In this document: positions 39,229 to 46,053 of the stretch, in pieces
Layout: every line of letters starts with the position of its first letter
How positions within the stretch are numbered: position 1 is the first letter of the stretch
Assembly: GCF_014652675.1 (NCBI RefSeq)
Contig: NZ_BMZG01000007.1
Span: 123,580 to 187,579, forward strand
Source: Formosimonas limnophila
Lineage (GTDB): Bacteria; Pseudomonadota; Gammaproteobacteria; Burkholderiales; Burkholderiaceae
Direction: 5' to 3'
DNA: 64,000 nucleotides
Position numbers and translations under genes: made by a program
Notes under the pieces: model-generated
What the model was told of the DNA's origin: nothing
What the model saw: the letters and a program-made list of their open reading frames with translations, nothing else
Database searches by the model: none

Positions 39229-39555
39229 TTAGTTGATGCGCGGTTTTTGCTCCGCTTGCCACTTTTTCATTTCTTCGTCGATGAAGTGATTAACTAAATC
39301 AGTGAATAGTTTTTCAATGACTTCGGGGTTTAATCCATTTTCTGTCGCCCAAGTACGACGTTGCGTTAGCATGGTGGCAAAACGCTCTGGTGCACGCACG
39401 GCTGTCTCGGAGGTTTTAAATGCGGATGCTGCTTGTACATATAGATAGCGTTGGCCGAGTAAACAAACGACCTGTTGGTCAATGTGGTCTATTTGTGAAC
39501 GTATGTCTAACATGCTTGTACACTTATCTGGTGCTATAGTGATATGGTTTTCCAT
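39229..39555 (-). CDS. Chorismate mutase/isochorismate lyase-like (AroQ fold) protein in the trp operon
   Basis: 108 residues from the ATG at 39555, which has AAGGA 8 bases upstream. All-helical AroQ pattern: LDIRSQIDHIDQQVVCLLGQ RYLYV, with the conserved Arg and Asp of helix 1, then RAPERFATMLTQRR and the C-terminal helix VIEKLFTDLVNHFIDEEMKK. The form with VRAPER and HFIDEE is close to the PchB-like group. It follows trpG closely. Whether it acts as a mutase or a lyase cannot be told. It consumes or shapes the chorismate pool that TrpE also uses. Confidence 0.85.
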   Translation of the reverse strand: MENHITIAPDKCTSMLDIRSQIDHIDQQVVCLLGQRYLYVQAASAFKTSETAVRAPERFATMLTQRRTWATENGLNPEVIEKLFTDLVNHFIDEEMKKWQAEQKPRIN

Positions 39556-39569
39556 GAGATTTTCCTTAT

Positions 39570-40160
39570 TCAAGCACGTTGCAAAAAGTTTTTCAACAAA
39601 GCATGCCCATGTTCGCTCAAAATCGATTCAGGGTGAAACTGTACTCCCTCGATGTCGAGTGTTTTGTGGCGCACGCCCATAATCTCGCTTGTGTGCTCGC
39701 TGCCGTCTGTCCACGAAGTAACTTCTAAATCATCAGGTAAACTGGCGCGTTCGATGATAAGCGAGTGGTAGCGCGTGACGTTAAACGGCGAGGGCAATCC
39801 TGTAAAAACACCAGTGCCGTTGTGTTGTAGTTCATTAACTTTGCCGTGCATCGGGCGCGCGGCGCGCACGATGTGGCCGCCGAATGCTTGGCCGATGGCT
39901 TGGTGGCCGAGGCAGACGCCGAGGATGGGCAGTTTACCTTTGAAGTAATCGAGGGCTTCTAAGCAAATGCCTGCTTCAGTTGGGGTGCAAGGGCCAGGTG
40001 AGAGGCACAGGTGTGTGGGTTGCGCTGATTCAATGTCATGAACGGTGATTTCATCGTTGCGCTTGACGGTGACTTTTGCGCCCAGTTCGCCAAAATATTG
40101 AACAAGGTTGTAAGTGAATGAGTCGTAGTTATCAATCATAAATACATGCGGCTGGTTCAT
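39570..40160 (-). CDS. trpG: Anthranilate synthase glutamine amidotransferase subunit
   Basis: 196 residues. Starts with [20 protein letters not shown], has the oxyanion and nucleophile motifs [12 protein letters not shown] and [17 protein letters not shown], with the catalytic Cys, and [13 protein letters not shown] with the catalytic His-Glu. Supplies ammonia to TrpE. The gene starts 10 bases after trpE ends, so coupling is likely. Confidence 0.98.
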   Translation of the reverse strand: MNQPHVFMIDNYDSFTYNLVQYFGELGAKVTVKRNDEITVHDIESAQPTHLCLSPGPCTPTEAGICLEALDYFKGKLPILGVCLGHQAIGQAFGGHIVRAARPMHGKVNELQHNGTGVFTGLPSPFNVTRYHSLIIERASLPDDLEVTSWTDGSEHTSEIMGVRHKTLDIEGVQFHPESILSEHGHALLKNFLQRA

Positions 40161-40170
40161 GGTGCGCTCC

Positions 40171-41658
40171 TTATATGTTTGACAAAGTGGTGTCTAATCC
40201 AGCGCAAGCCAAATCAGCGGCGGACAAGACTGCGCGCATTTTTGCACGGGTTTCATTCCATTCGGCGTTCACATCCGAATCGGCAACAATGCCTGCGCCT
40301 GCTTGTACATACAGCACATCGTTTTTAATCACAGCAGTACGAATGGCTATCGCTAAATCCATGTCGTTGAAAAACCCCATGTGGCCGACTGCACCACCGT
40401 AAATGCAGCGTTTGGTGGGCTCAAGTTCGTCGAGAATTTCCATGGCGCGAACCTTCGGTGCGCCTGACAGCGTGCCTGCGGGGAATGTCGCTTTGAGTAC
40501 ATCAATCGCGTCCATACCGTCGATGATTTTGCCTTGCACGTTTGAGACCATGTGAAGAACGTGTGAGTATTTCTCAATTACCATTTGGTCTGTGACTTCC
40601 ACTGTGCCCGTTTGGGCGATGCGGCCGATGTCGTTGCGGCCTAAATCAATTAGCATCAAATGTTCCGCACACTCTTTTGCATCAGCAAGTAAGTCTGCTG
40701 ATAGGCGCTCGTCTTCAGCGAGGTTGGCGCCACGAGGGCGGGTACCAGCAATCGGTCGGACGGTGGCGATGCCTTCTTCGTCGAGTTTGACCAAAATCTC
40801 AGGTGACGCACCGACAATGTGTACATCGTCGTAATTCATAAAATACATATAGGGCGATGGGTTCAATGCGCGCAACGCGCGGTATAAATTCAGTGGTTCA
40901 GCTTCAAAACGACGCTGTGTGCGTTGAGAGAGCACCACTTGCATGCAGTCACCTGCATTGATGTATTCTTTACAGGTCAGGACACCTTTTTTGAAAGACT
41001 CTTCGCCAAAATCGGAGTGTGCCTCATGGTTGATTACTGCTGGACTCGCTGGGATGTGAGCTGGTTGACGCAGGTCAGACAACATTTTTGCGAGACGTTC
41101 GCGGGCGTTTTCGTAGGCGTTCGGTTCTTGTGGGTTTGCGTATACGGTTAAGTACACTTTGCCCAATACATTGTCCACGACGGCTAACTCCTCAGACAGC
41201 AACAAGTGCAAATCGGCGATGTCTGTGTCGTCGGGTGGGCACGTGTTGGTCAAACGCTTTTCGATTTCGCGAACTGTGTCGTAGCCAAAAAAACCCACCA
41301 AGCCACCACTGTATCGCGCATGGCCATCGAGTTTGGGTACTTGATAGCGTTTTAAAAACGCGCGCGTGAATTCAAATAAATCCGCATCGGCGTGCTCGGC
41401 GATACACGTGTCGTCTAACCATTCACGTACCACATGATTTTTCTTTTCGATGCGTGTTCGGCAGGGTAGGCCGATGATGGAGTAGCGACCAGATTTTTCG
41501 CCACCGACGACAGATTCGAGTAAATAGCTGTATTTTTGGTTTGCTAGTTTGAGGTAAATCGACAATGGCGTGTCTAAATCGGCAAATGTCTCAAGTGACA
41601 ACGGCACGTGGTTGTAGCCTTGAGCGGCCAATGCAATAAATTGATCTTTGGTCAACAT
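40171..41658 (-). CDS. trpE: Anthranilate synthase component I
   Basis: 495 residues from the ATG at 41658 ([20 protein letters not shown]), with AAGGAA upstream. [20 protein letters not shown] near residue 50 contains the LLES element used for Trp feedback. [40 protein letters not shown] and [20 protein letters not shown] are the chorismate-binding signatures. First structural gene of the trp operon, preceded by a leader peptide and attenuator on the same strand. Confidence 0.98.
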   Translation of the reverse strand: MLTKDQFIALAAQGYNHVPLSLETFADLDTPLSIYLKLANQKYSYLLESVVGGEKSGRYSIIGLPCRTRIEKKNHVVREWLDDTCIAEHADADLFEFTRAFLKRYQVPKLDGHARYSGGLVGFFGYDTVREIEKRLTNTCPPDDTDIADLHLLLSEELAVVDNVLGKVYLTVYANPQEPNAYENARERLAKMLSDLRQPAHIPASPAVINHEAHSDFGEESFKKGVLTCKEYINAGDCMQVVLSQRTQRRFEAEPLNLYRALRALNPSPYMYFMNYDDVHIVGASPEILVKLDEEGIATVRPIAGTRPRGANLAEDERLSADLLADAKECAEHLMLIDLGRNDIGRIAQTGTVEVTDQMVIEKYSHVLHMVSNVQGKIIDGMDAIDVLKATFPAGTLSGAPKVRAMEILDELEPTKRCIYGGAVGHMGFFNDMDLAIAIRTAVIKNDVLYVQAGAGIVADSDVNAEWNETRAKMRAVLSAADLACAGLDTTLSNI

Positions 41659-41683
41659 AAAAAATTCCTTCGGGTCACAGATA

Positions 41684-41716
41684 AACAAAAACCGCTTTTC
41701 AAACGAAAAAGCGGCG
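41684..41716 (-). terminator. Attenuator terminator upstream of trpE
   Basis: On the minus strand CCGCTTTT / AAAAGCGG with a 7-base loop, followed by TTTTTGTTT, between the leader peptide stop (41724) and the trpE start. Position and structure are those of a transcription attenuator. Confidence 0.85.
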
Positions 41717-41723
41717 TGAGCGT

Positions 41724-41828
41724 TCAAGCAGACATTGGCAATCGCCAAGACCCCAAACGCCAACGCAAACGTTGCCAACGTGTCACCACGCGGCTGTTCG
41801 ACGGGAAGGAAATGAGGAGTGATTTCAT
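41724..41828 (-). CDS. trpL: trp operon leader peptide
   Basis: 34 codons on the minus strand, ATG at 41828, stop at 41724, eight bases before the attenuator hairpin. The peptide holds three Trp codons at positions 18, 23 and 28, in the segment RWQRLRWRLGSW, spaced exactly five codons apart and interleaved with Arg and Leu. A GGAG-like element is weak. In trp attenuation, stalling of the ribosome at Trp codons during starvation favours the anti-terminator. The regular spacing differs from the adjacent Trp pair of E. coli. Confidence 0.85.
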   Translation of the reverse strand: MKSLLISFPSNSRVVTRWQRLRWRLGSWRLPMSA

Positions 41829-41997
41829 GGAGCGCAGTTTATCACGAAAGAATTGAATCGGCAATTGAGCCTTAGCACGCTTTTTTTAGGATAAAAGCGA
41901 ATAACCATTTATAATTTGTGGTTTTTAATGTTTTGGCATATCGCAAGGCCGTTTTCGTGCTGCCGAGGTGATTGATGATGCCGTAAGGAAGGTTATG

Positions 41998-43350
41998 ATG
42001 CTTAAAGTCCCTGAACTTTTGTTGCCCGCTGGTGGGTTAGAACGGTTGCGCGCTGCGTATGATTTCGGTGCAGATGCCGTTTATGCGGGGCAGCCGCGCT
42101 ACAGCTTGCGGGCGCGCAACAATGAATTTAAACTCGATCAACTCAAAATCGGGATGGAGGAAGCACGCGCACGCGGCAAAAAGCTATTTATCGCCAGTAA
42201 CCTGCTGCCGCATGACAACAAAGTCAAAACCTATCTGCAAGACATGGAACCGCTGATGGCACTCAAGCCTGATGCGTTGATTATGGCTGATCCGGGGTTG
42301 ATTATGATGGTTTTGGAGCGTTGGCCTGAAGCGGTGATTCATTTGTCGGTTCAGGCCAATACGATGAACAGTGCCACGGTGAAGTTTTGGCAAAAAGTCG
42401 GTATCAAGCGCGTGATTTTATCTCGTGAGCTGAGCTTGGATGAAATCGAGCGCATTCGCCAAGAATGCCCTGACATGGAACTGGAAGTCTTTGTACATGG
42501 TGCGTTGTGCATTGCTTATTCTGGACGCTGTTTGTTGTCTGGTTATATGAATCACCGTGATAGCAATCAGGGTACATGTACCAATGCGTGCCGCTGGGAC
42601 TACAAAACCATCGCGGCAGAGGAGGGCGATGCAGGTGAAATCAGGCCGCAAACCATCCAATTTGACTTTGGTAAGGCGCAAGAAGAAGCCAATCAATCAT
42701 TCGCCGACTGCGGTGACATTCGCCGACATCCCGATGCGGATCGGGTGTATTTGCTGGAAGAAGCCAATCGCCCAGGAGAGTTGATGCCGATCATGGAAGA
42801 TGAACATGGCACGTACATCATGAACAGTAAAGATTTGCGCGCTTTAGAGCACATCGAGCGTTTGGTGAAAATCGGTGTCGATTCGCTCAAAGTCGAGGGG
42901 CGAACCAAATCCATGTACTACGTCGCTCGAACCGCACAGGTGTATCGCCGAGCGATCGACGATGCGGTTGCGGGGCGTCCGTTTAACCCTGAGCTGTTGG
43001 CTGATTTAGAAGGATTGGCCAATCGTGGTTACACAGATGGTTTTTATCAACGCCATCACAGTCAAGAGCATCAAAACTACCTGCGCGGTCACTCTGAGGC
43101 CAAACGCAGCCAATACGCGGGGCATGTTATAGAAATGCGTGAAGGCTGGGCATTAATTGACGTCAAAAACCGCTTTGCAGTCGGTGATCGGCTCGAAATC
43201 ATTCATCCGAAAGGCAATCAAATATTGCCCGTGACTGAGATGAAAAACCAAAAAGGTGATCAAATTGATGTCGCGCCAGGCAGCTCACACCAAGTGTGGA
43301 TTCCACTGAGTGAGCGGTACAGTGGGGCGTTGGTGGCCAGATTGTTTTGA
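41998..43350 (+). CDS. yegQ: Peptidase U32-family tRNA hydroxylation protein (TrhP/YegQ)
   Basis: About 450 residues; the ATG at 41998 is preferred because AAGGAAGG lies at a good distance, ATG 41995 being next to it. Motifs: ELLLPAGGLERLRAAYDFGA, then the U32 signature ELEVFVHGALCIAYSGRCLL, GYMNHRDSNQGTCTNACRWD with the Cys set that may hold an Fe-S cluster, and VDSLKVEGRTKSMYYVARTA. In E. coli the homologue takes part in prephenate-dependent hydroxylation of tRNA U34. Single gene; the type VI CRISPR locus starts on its 3' side. Confidence 0.94.
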   Translation: MLKVPELLLPAGGLERLRAAYDFGADAVYAGQPRYSLRARNNEFKLDQLKIGMEEARARGKKLFIASNLLPHDNKVKTYLQDMEPLMALKPDALIMADPGLIMMVLERWPEAVIHLSVQANTMNSATVKFWQKVGIKRVILSRELSLDEIERIRQECPDMELEVFVHGALCIAYSGRCLLSGYMNHRDSNQGTCTNACRWDYKTIAAEEGDAGEIRPQTIQFDFGKAQEEANQSFADCGDIRRHPDADRVYLLEEANRPGELMPIMEDEHGTYIMNSKDLRALEHIERLVKIGVDSLKVEGRTKSMYYVARTAQVYRRAIDDAVAGRPFNPELLADLEGLANRGYTDGFYQRHHSQEHQNYLRGHSEAKRSQYAGHVIEMREGWALIDVKNRFAVGDRLEIIHPKGNQILPVTEMKNQKGDQIDVAPGSSHQVWIPLSERYSGALVARLF

Positions 43351-43397
43351 CAGAGGCATAGCCTTCTGAACATTACTAAACCATTTACAAATGGTGA

Positions 43398-43427
43398 GCA
43401 CAATGCCCGCGCCTGCGGGCATTGTGC
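43398..43427. terminator. Perfect hairpin after yegQ
   Basis: A perfect inverted repeat, GCACAATGCCCGC / GCGGGCATTGTGC around a 4-base loop, about 50 bases past yegQ, without a T run. Probably a terminator-like structure. The 43428-43656 interval after it holds no gene. Confidence 0.55.
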
Positions 43428-43656
43428 TGTCTGCTTCATCAGCAATAAGAGGAGGTTGTTGTTCATTGCTCGATAATAATGTGCAAATAAGTAAGCTCCG
43501 ACGTCTTGATAGTCAAAGGCTTTTTGGTGAGGCCAGAAGAAATTAGGCAATAAAATCAATAAGCAAGACGAGTTTTTAAAAAATGTGGTTGTCTCATAAG
43601 GTTTTTAAAAAATAGATTGGTTTCGCTGCTCGCTGACACCTTTAGCCCAAGTTAAG

Positions 43657-43758
43657 TCCAAATTTCCCCATTGTTTAGGGGTCTATTGAGACAAAAAGCA
43701 AGGTTATAGAGTTGAGGTTTTAGGTGCAGTCCCCCATTGTTTAGGGGTCTATTGAGAC
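43657..43758 (-). CRISPR. Type VI-A minimal array: repeat, one 30-nt spacer, degenerate terminal repeat
   Basis: Read on the minus strand. Repeat 1 spans 43758-43723 (36 nt); it begins GTCTCAATAGACCCCTAAAC and continues AATGGGGGACTGCACC, with stem CCCC/GGGG. The spacer spans 43722-43693 (30 nt, beginning TAAAACCTCAACTC). Repeat 2 spans 43692-43657 and is identical over its first 27 nt, then diverges at its 3' end, as expected for the last repeat of an array. Repeat-plus-spacer unit 66 nt, stem position and the GGGGACT ending all fit Cas13a repeats as I recall them. Orientation is the same as cas13a. Confidence 0.88.
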
Positions 43759-43778
43759 CGAATGCTTGTAACGCATTG

Positions 43779-43808
43779 ATTATAAAAGAAAAATAACTTT
43801 TTTGGTAA
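43779..43808 (-). promoter_or_regulatory. Candidate promoter of the CRISPR array
   Basis: On the minus strand TATAAT at 43784-43779 is preceded, after 18 bases, by TTACCA. Transcription would begin roughly 10-15 bases before the first repeat. AATGC/GCATT near 43761-43777 forms a small hairpin in between. Confidence 0.6.
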
Positions 43809-44124
43809 AAAAATTTCATTTAAATGACACGTTATTATTCAGTCTAAGGTTGGTTTTTATGGAAGCTGCGATAGTTGTCATCGTTGTTACGAATGGAGGT
43901 GCTGTCGCTTCGACGATGGGCTCAAGTCCGCAATGACTCCATTTTTTACTCAAGCCAACAATATTGGCTGACTAAACCCCTAAGTAATGGGGCAGACTGT
44001 AGCATACCATCTAGCACGCATCGACCTGCTCGGTTTTGGTTTGTTAAGGAGCTTGATTAAACCTTGCCGCCTTGGAAGCAGGGTGTGGGGTGGTGATGAG
44101 CATTTTTTGTGCAGGCTCCATGGA
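43785..44124. other. Gene-free leader region between cas13a and its array
   Basis: About 340 bases after the cas13a stop. It contains the array promoter, the inverted repeat copy and the AGCCAA/TTGGCT hairpin. A 61-codon plus-strand frame (43875-44060) has no support and crosses the inverted repeat. Confidence 0.6.
43966..44003 (+). repeat. Degenerate CRISPR repeat in inverted orientation (anti-repeat on the cas13a strand)
   Basis: The plus-strand sequence GGCTGACTAAACCCCTAAGT and onward aligns with the array repeat over 28 of 36 positions plus a 2-nt insertion after GGGG; CCCCTAA, AAT, GGGG and GACTG are shared. The array runs on the minus strand, so this copy is inverted and would be complementary to the repeat in a transcript from the effector strand. 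A second perfect hairpin, AGCCAA/TTGGCT at 43953-43969, overlaps its left edge. Confidence 0.75.
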
Positions 44125-45966
44125 CTAGAATAATTGTTGAACCAGTTGGACATAATGTTCTCCGTGCTGTCGCTCGGTGATGGGTTGATCATACGGGTCT
44201 TTTTCACCTTTAAGGTGGATGATGGTTCGGCTGTCTACTTTCGCGCTTTCAATCCGATGGTCTTTGAATGTCAATTTCACGCTCAGTCCATCGCGCTCAA
44301 GCATATCGATGATGGAGTAACTGACCGCATTTTTGAGTTTGCGATCGTAGGACATGAGTTCACGCGTGGTATCTATGAGTGATGAGAGACTCAATTTGTC
44401 TTGCTTTGGGTGCAGCATACCAAAGTGCGCCAATTGATTACGTGTATCTTTGTATTTAGACATCTTGCAGCCATTTGCGCGCTCGCTGGGTTTTTTATAA
44501 CCCATGCGTTTGAGTGCGGCGTATAGGGCTGTGATGGTTGGCGTGGCATTTAGATCGCTTTTCTCAATGACTTGATCCACCAAGGAGCTGAGTTCGCCCT
44601 CATTGAGCGATTTTTTTCGGTCTTTTTCTTTCATGGATGCGATAGGCGTCAAAACATTGGGCTGGGTTTGGTGTAGTTGGTGTAATAAAGCACAGCAGAT
44701 AAAGACCACATCGCGCTCCCACAAGCTTGCATAGTCGACCAATCGCCCGAGTATATTGATAAGGAGTTGATAGCGTTTAAACTCATCTTGAAGCAGTACG
44801 GCGCTCTGTTGTTGTTTGGCAGCACTGATGATGCTTATAACCTGTTTGTAGTGTTCTATTTGCGCATCGGTGAGTGCCTTTTCGTCCGATGGGTTTTCGG
44901 AGTGTTTTACCCATGCTTGATGCAGTTCTTCTTTGTAGGCATGCGCTTGTGCCAATGCGTTCTCATCTCGCGTTAGCCACGGATGTACATGGTGTGTGTG
45001 GCTGATGGTTGGGGCGTTATTTTTTTGCAGTAGTTGGTGGATTTGGGCGTATCCGTAGCGTTCCAGTAATCGCAGATGTCGATAGGGGATAAGTGTGTGG
45101 CTCCCTTGATGAAACAAGTCGTTAACGTAGTCTTTTTTGCCATGCTCGTCGGCTTCGTATCGGTCATAGACCCAGCTGGGCAGTGTTTTCATATTGCCTG
45201 TCGCTTGACCTTGGCGTAAAAACTGGGCTTGCTGTATCAGTAGGTATAAATCCATGACGGCTGTCCAGCGGCGGTAGAGTTTGGTTTGTTGCTTATCAAT
45301 GTAAAATTCACCTTGTTTGAATGCGGGGTCCTTTTGCCATTGGTTGTAGAGTATCCACCATTTTTGCAACTGGTGACGCAATAGAGAAACCGCATCGTTG
45401 GTCATCAGATGGAGGACGTAGTAGATGTAGGCTTTTTGCTCTGTTTCTTTTTGATCGTCTGTTGGTGCTTCGAGATTGGCTTGTAATGATTCTTGGATGA
45501 CGGTGAAGTTGAGTTTTTCTTCTGCCTTTAATCCTTCTCCTATCATTGGTTCATTGCCATTGGCTTGGCGTTGCAGCAGTCTTTTGAGCTCTGTCTGTTG
45601 GTCGTTGTTGATGAATTTTTCAAATGCCTTGACAAACCAATCGAGCTTGAAATTTTCTAATGCTTTGGCGGCTTTGACATTGTCTTGCTTTTCGGTTTGG
45701 CTGCCCGATAGTTTTTGGGTTTCGGAGATGAGTTCGCTCATGAATTTGGCTGGACTGATGGGGTCATTGCCCAAGCGTTTTAAGACTTTTTCAGCGATGG
45801 ATAGGGCATCGTCATTCTCTTGTGCACGTTGCGTGGTGGCTTGAGCGACGTGTGTAAACCATTTATTGACTTCCTTGCCTGAGCCTTTGCTGTGCAACCA
45901 ATTGGCAAATGCGTGTTCATATATCCATTTAAGCATACTGTAACGGCACTGATGCCAAGGTTGCAC
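44125..45966 (-). CDS. cas13a: Cas13a (C2c2), C-terminal half after an in-frame TGA
   Basis: 613 residues from a GTG at 45966; the same frame is open for 28 further codons up to the TGA at 46051-46053, and no ribosome site precedes the GTG or the ATG at 45936. Family signatures: IYYVLHLMTNDAVSLLRHQL, ILGRLVDYASLWERD, the HEPN2 motif RNQLAH (residues 509-514, bases 44425-44442) and ELMSYDRKLKNAVSYSIIDM. These align well with remembered R. capsulatus Cas13a. The C-terminal extension of that protein appears to be missing. Carries the second half of the composite RNase site. Confidence 0.92.
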   Translation of the reverse strand: MQPWHQCRYSMLKWIYEHAFANWLHSKGSGKEVNKWFTHVAQATTQRAQENDDALSIAEKVLKRLGNDPISPAKFMSELISETQKLSGSQTEKQDNVKAAKALENFKLDWFVKAFEKFINNDQQTELKRLLQRQANGNEPMIGEGLKAEEKLNFTVIQESLQANLEAPTDDQKETEQKAYIYYVLHLMTNDAVSLLRHQLQKWWILYNQWQKDPAFKQGEFYIDKQQTKLYRRWTAVMDLYLLIQQAQFLRQGQATGNMKTLPSWVYDRYEADEHGKKDYVNDLFHQGSHTLIPYRHLRLLERYGYAQIHQLLQKNNAPTISHTHHVHPWLTRDENALAQAHAYKEELHQAWVKHSENPSDEKALTDAQIEHYKQVISIISAAKQQQSAVLLQDEFKRYQLLINILGRLVDYASLWERDVVFICCALLHQLHQTQPNVLTPIASMKEKDRKKSLNEGELSSLVDQVIEKSDLNATPTITALYAALKRMGYKKPSERANGCKMSKYKDTRNQLAHFGMLHPKQDKLSLSSLIDTTRELMSYDRKLKNAVSYSIIDMLERDGLSVKLTFKDHRIESAKVDSRTIIHLKGEKDPYDQPITERQHGEHYVQLVQQLF

Positions 45967-46050
45967 GCTACTATTGCGTTGTTCGCTGGTTGGAAACTCT
46001 GGAAAAAAGGACGGTGCTGCTTCTGCGCTGTTGGTGCTGTGCTGTGCCAG

Positions 46051-46053
46051 TCA
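46051..46053 (-). other. In-frame TGA that divides cas13a
   Basis: Codon 613 of the cas13a frame is TGA in the context CGCGCCAAT-TGA-CTGGCA. The frame is open for 641 codons on its 3' side with family-typical content, so this is a single nonsense codon, not a gene boundary or a frameshift. One C-to-T change from CGA (Arg) would explain it. Confidence 0.93.

Noticed and set aside
43260..43559. 99-codon minus-strand frame after the array
   Set aside because: Overlaps the end of yegQ antisense and lacks codon or motif support.
43572..43614. Twice-occurring GTTTTTAAAAAAT, 30 bases apart, near the array
   Set aside because: AT-rich and self-complementary; no further copies and no link to the 36-nt repeat.
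43875..44060. 61-codon plus-strand frame in the cas13a-array leader
   Set aside because: No ribosome site, no recognisable content, and it crosses the inverted repeat; chance frame.
46051..46053. UGA as selenocysteine or as reassigned Trp
   Set aside because: No SECIS-like hairpin recognised after the codon, TGA is used as a normal stop in other genes here (for example ybgC neighbours and mtgA partners), and other interrupted genes carry TAA or TAG.
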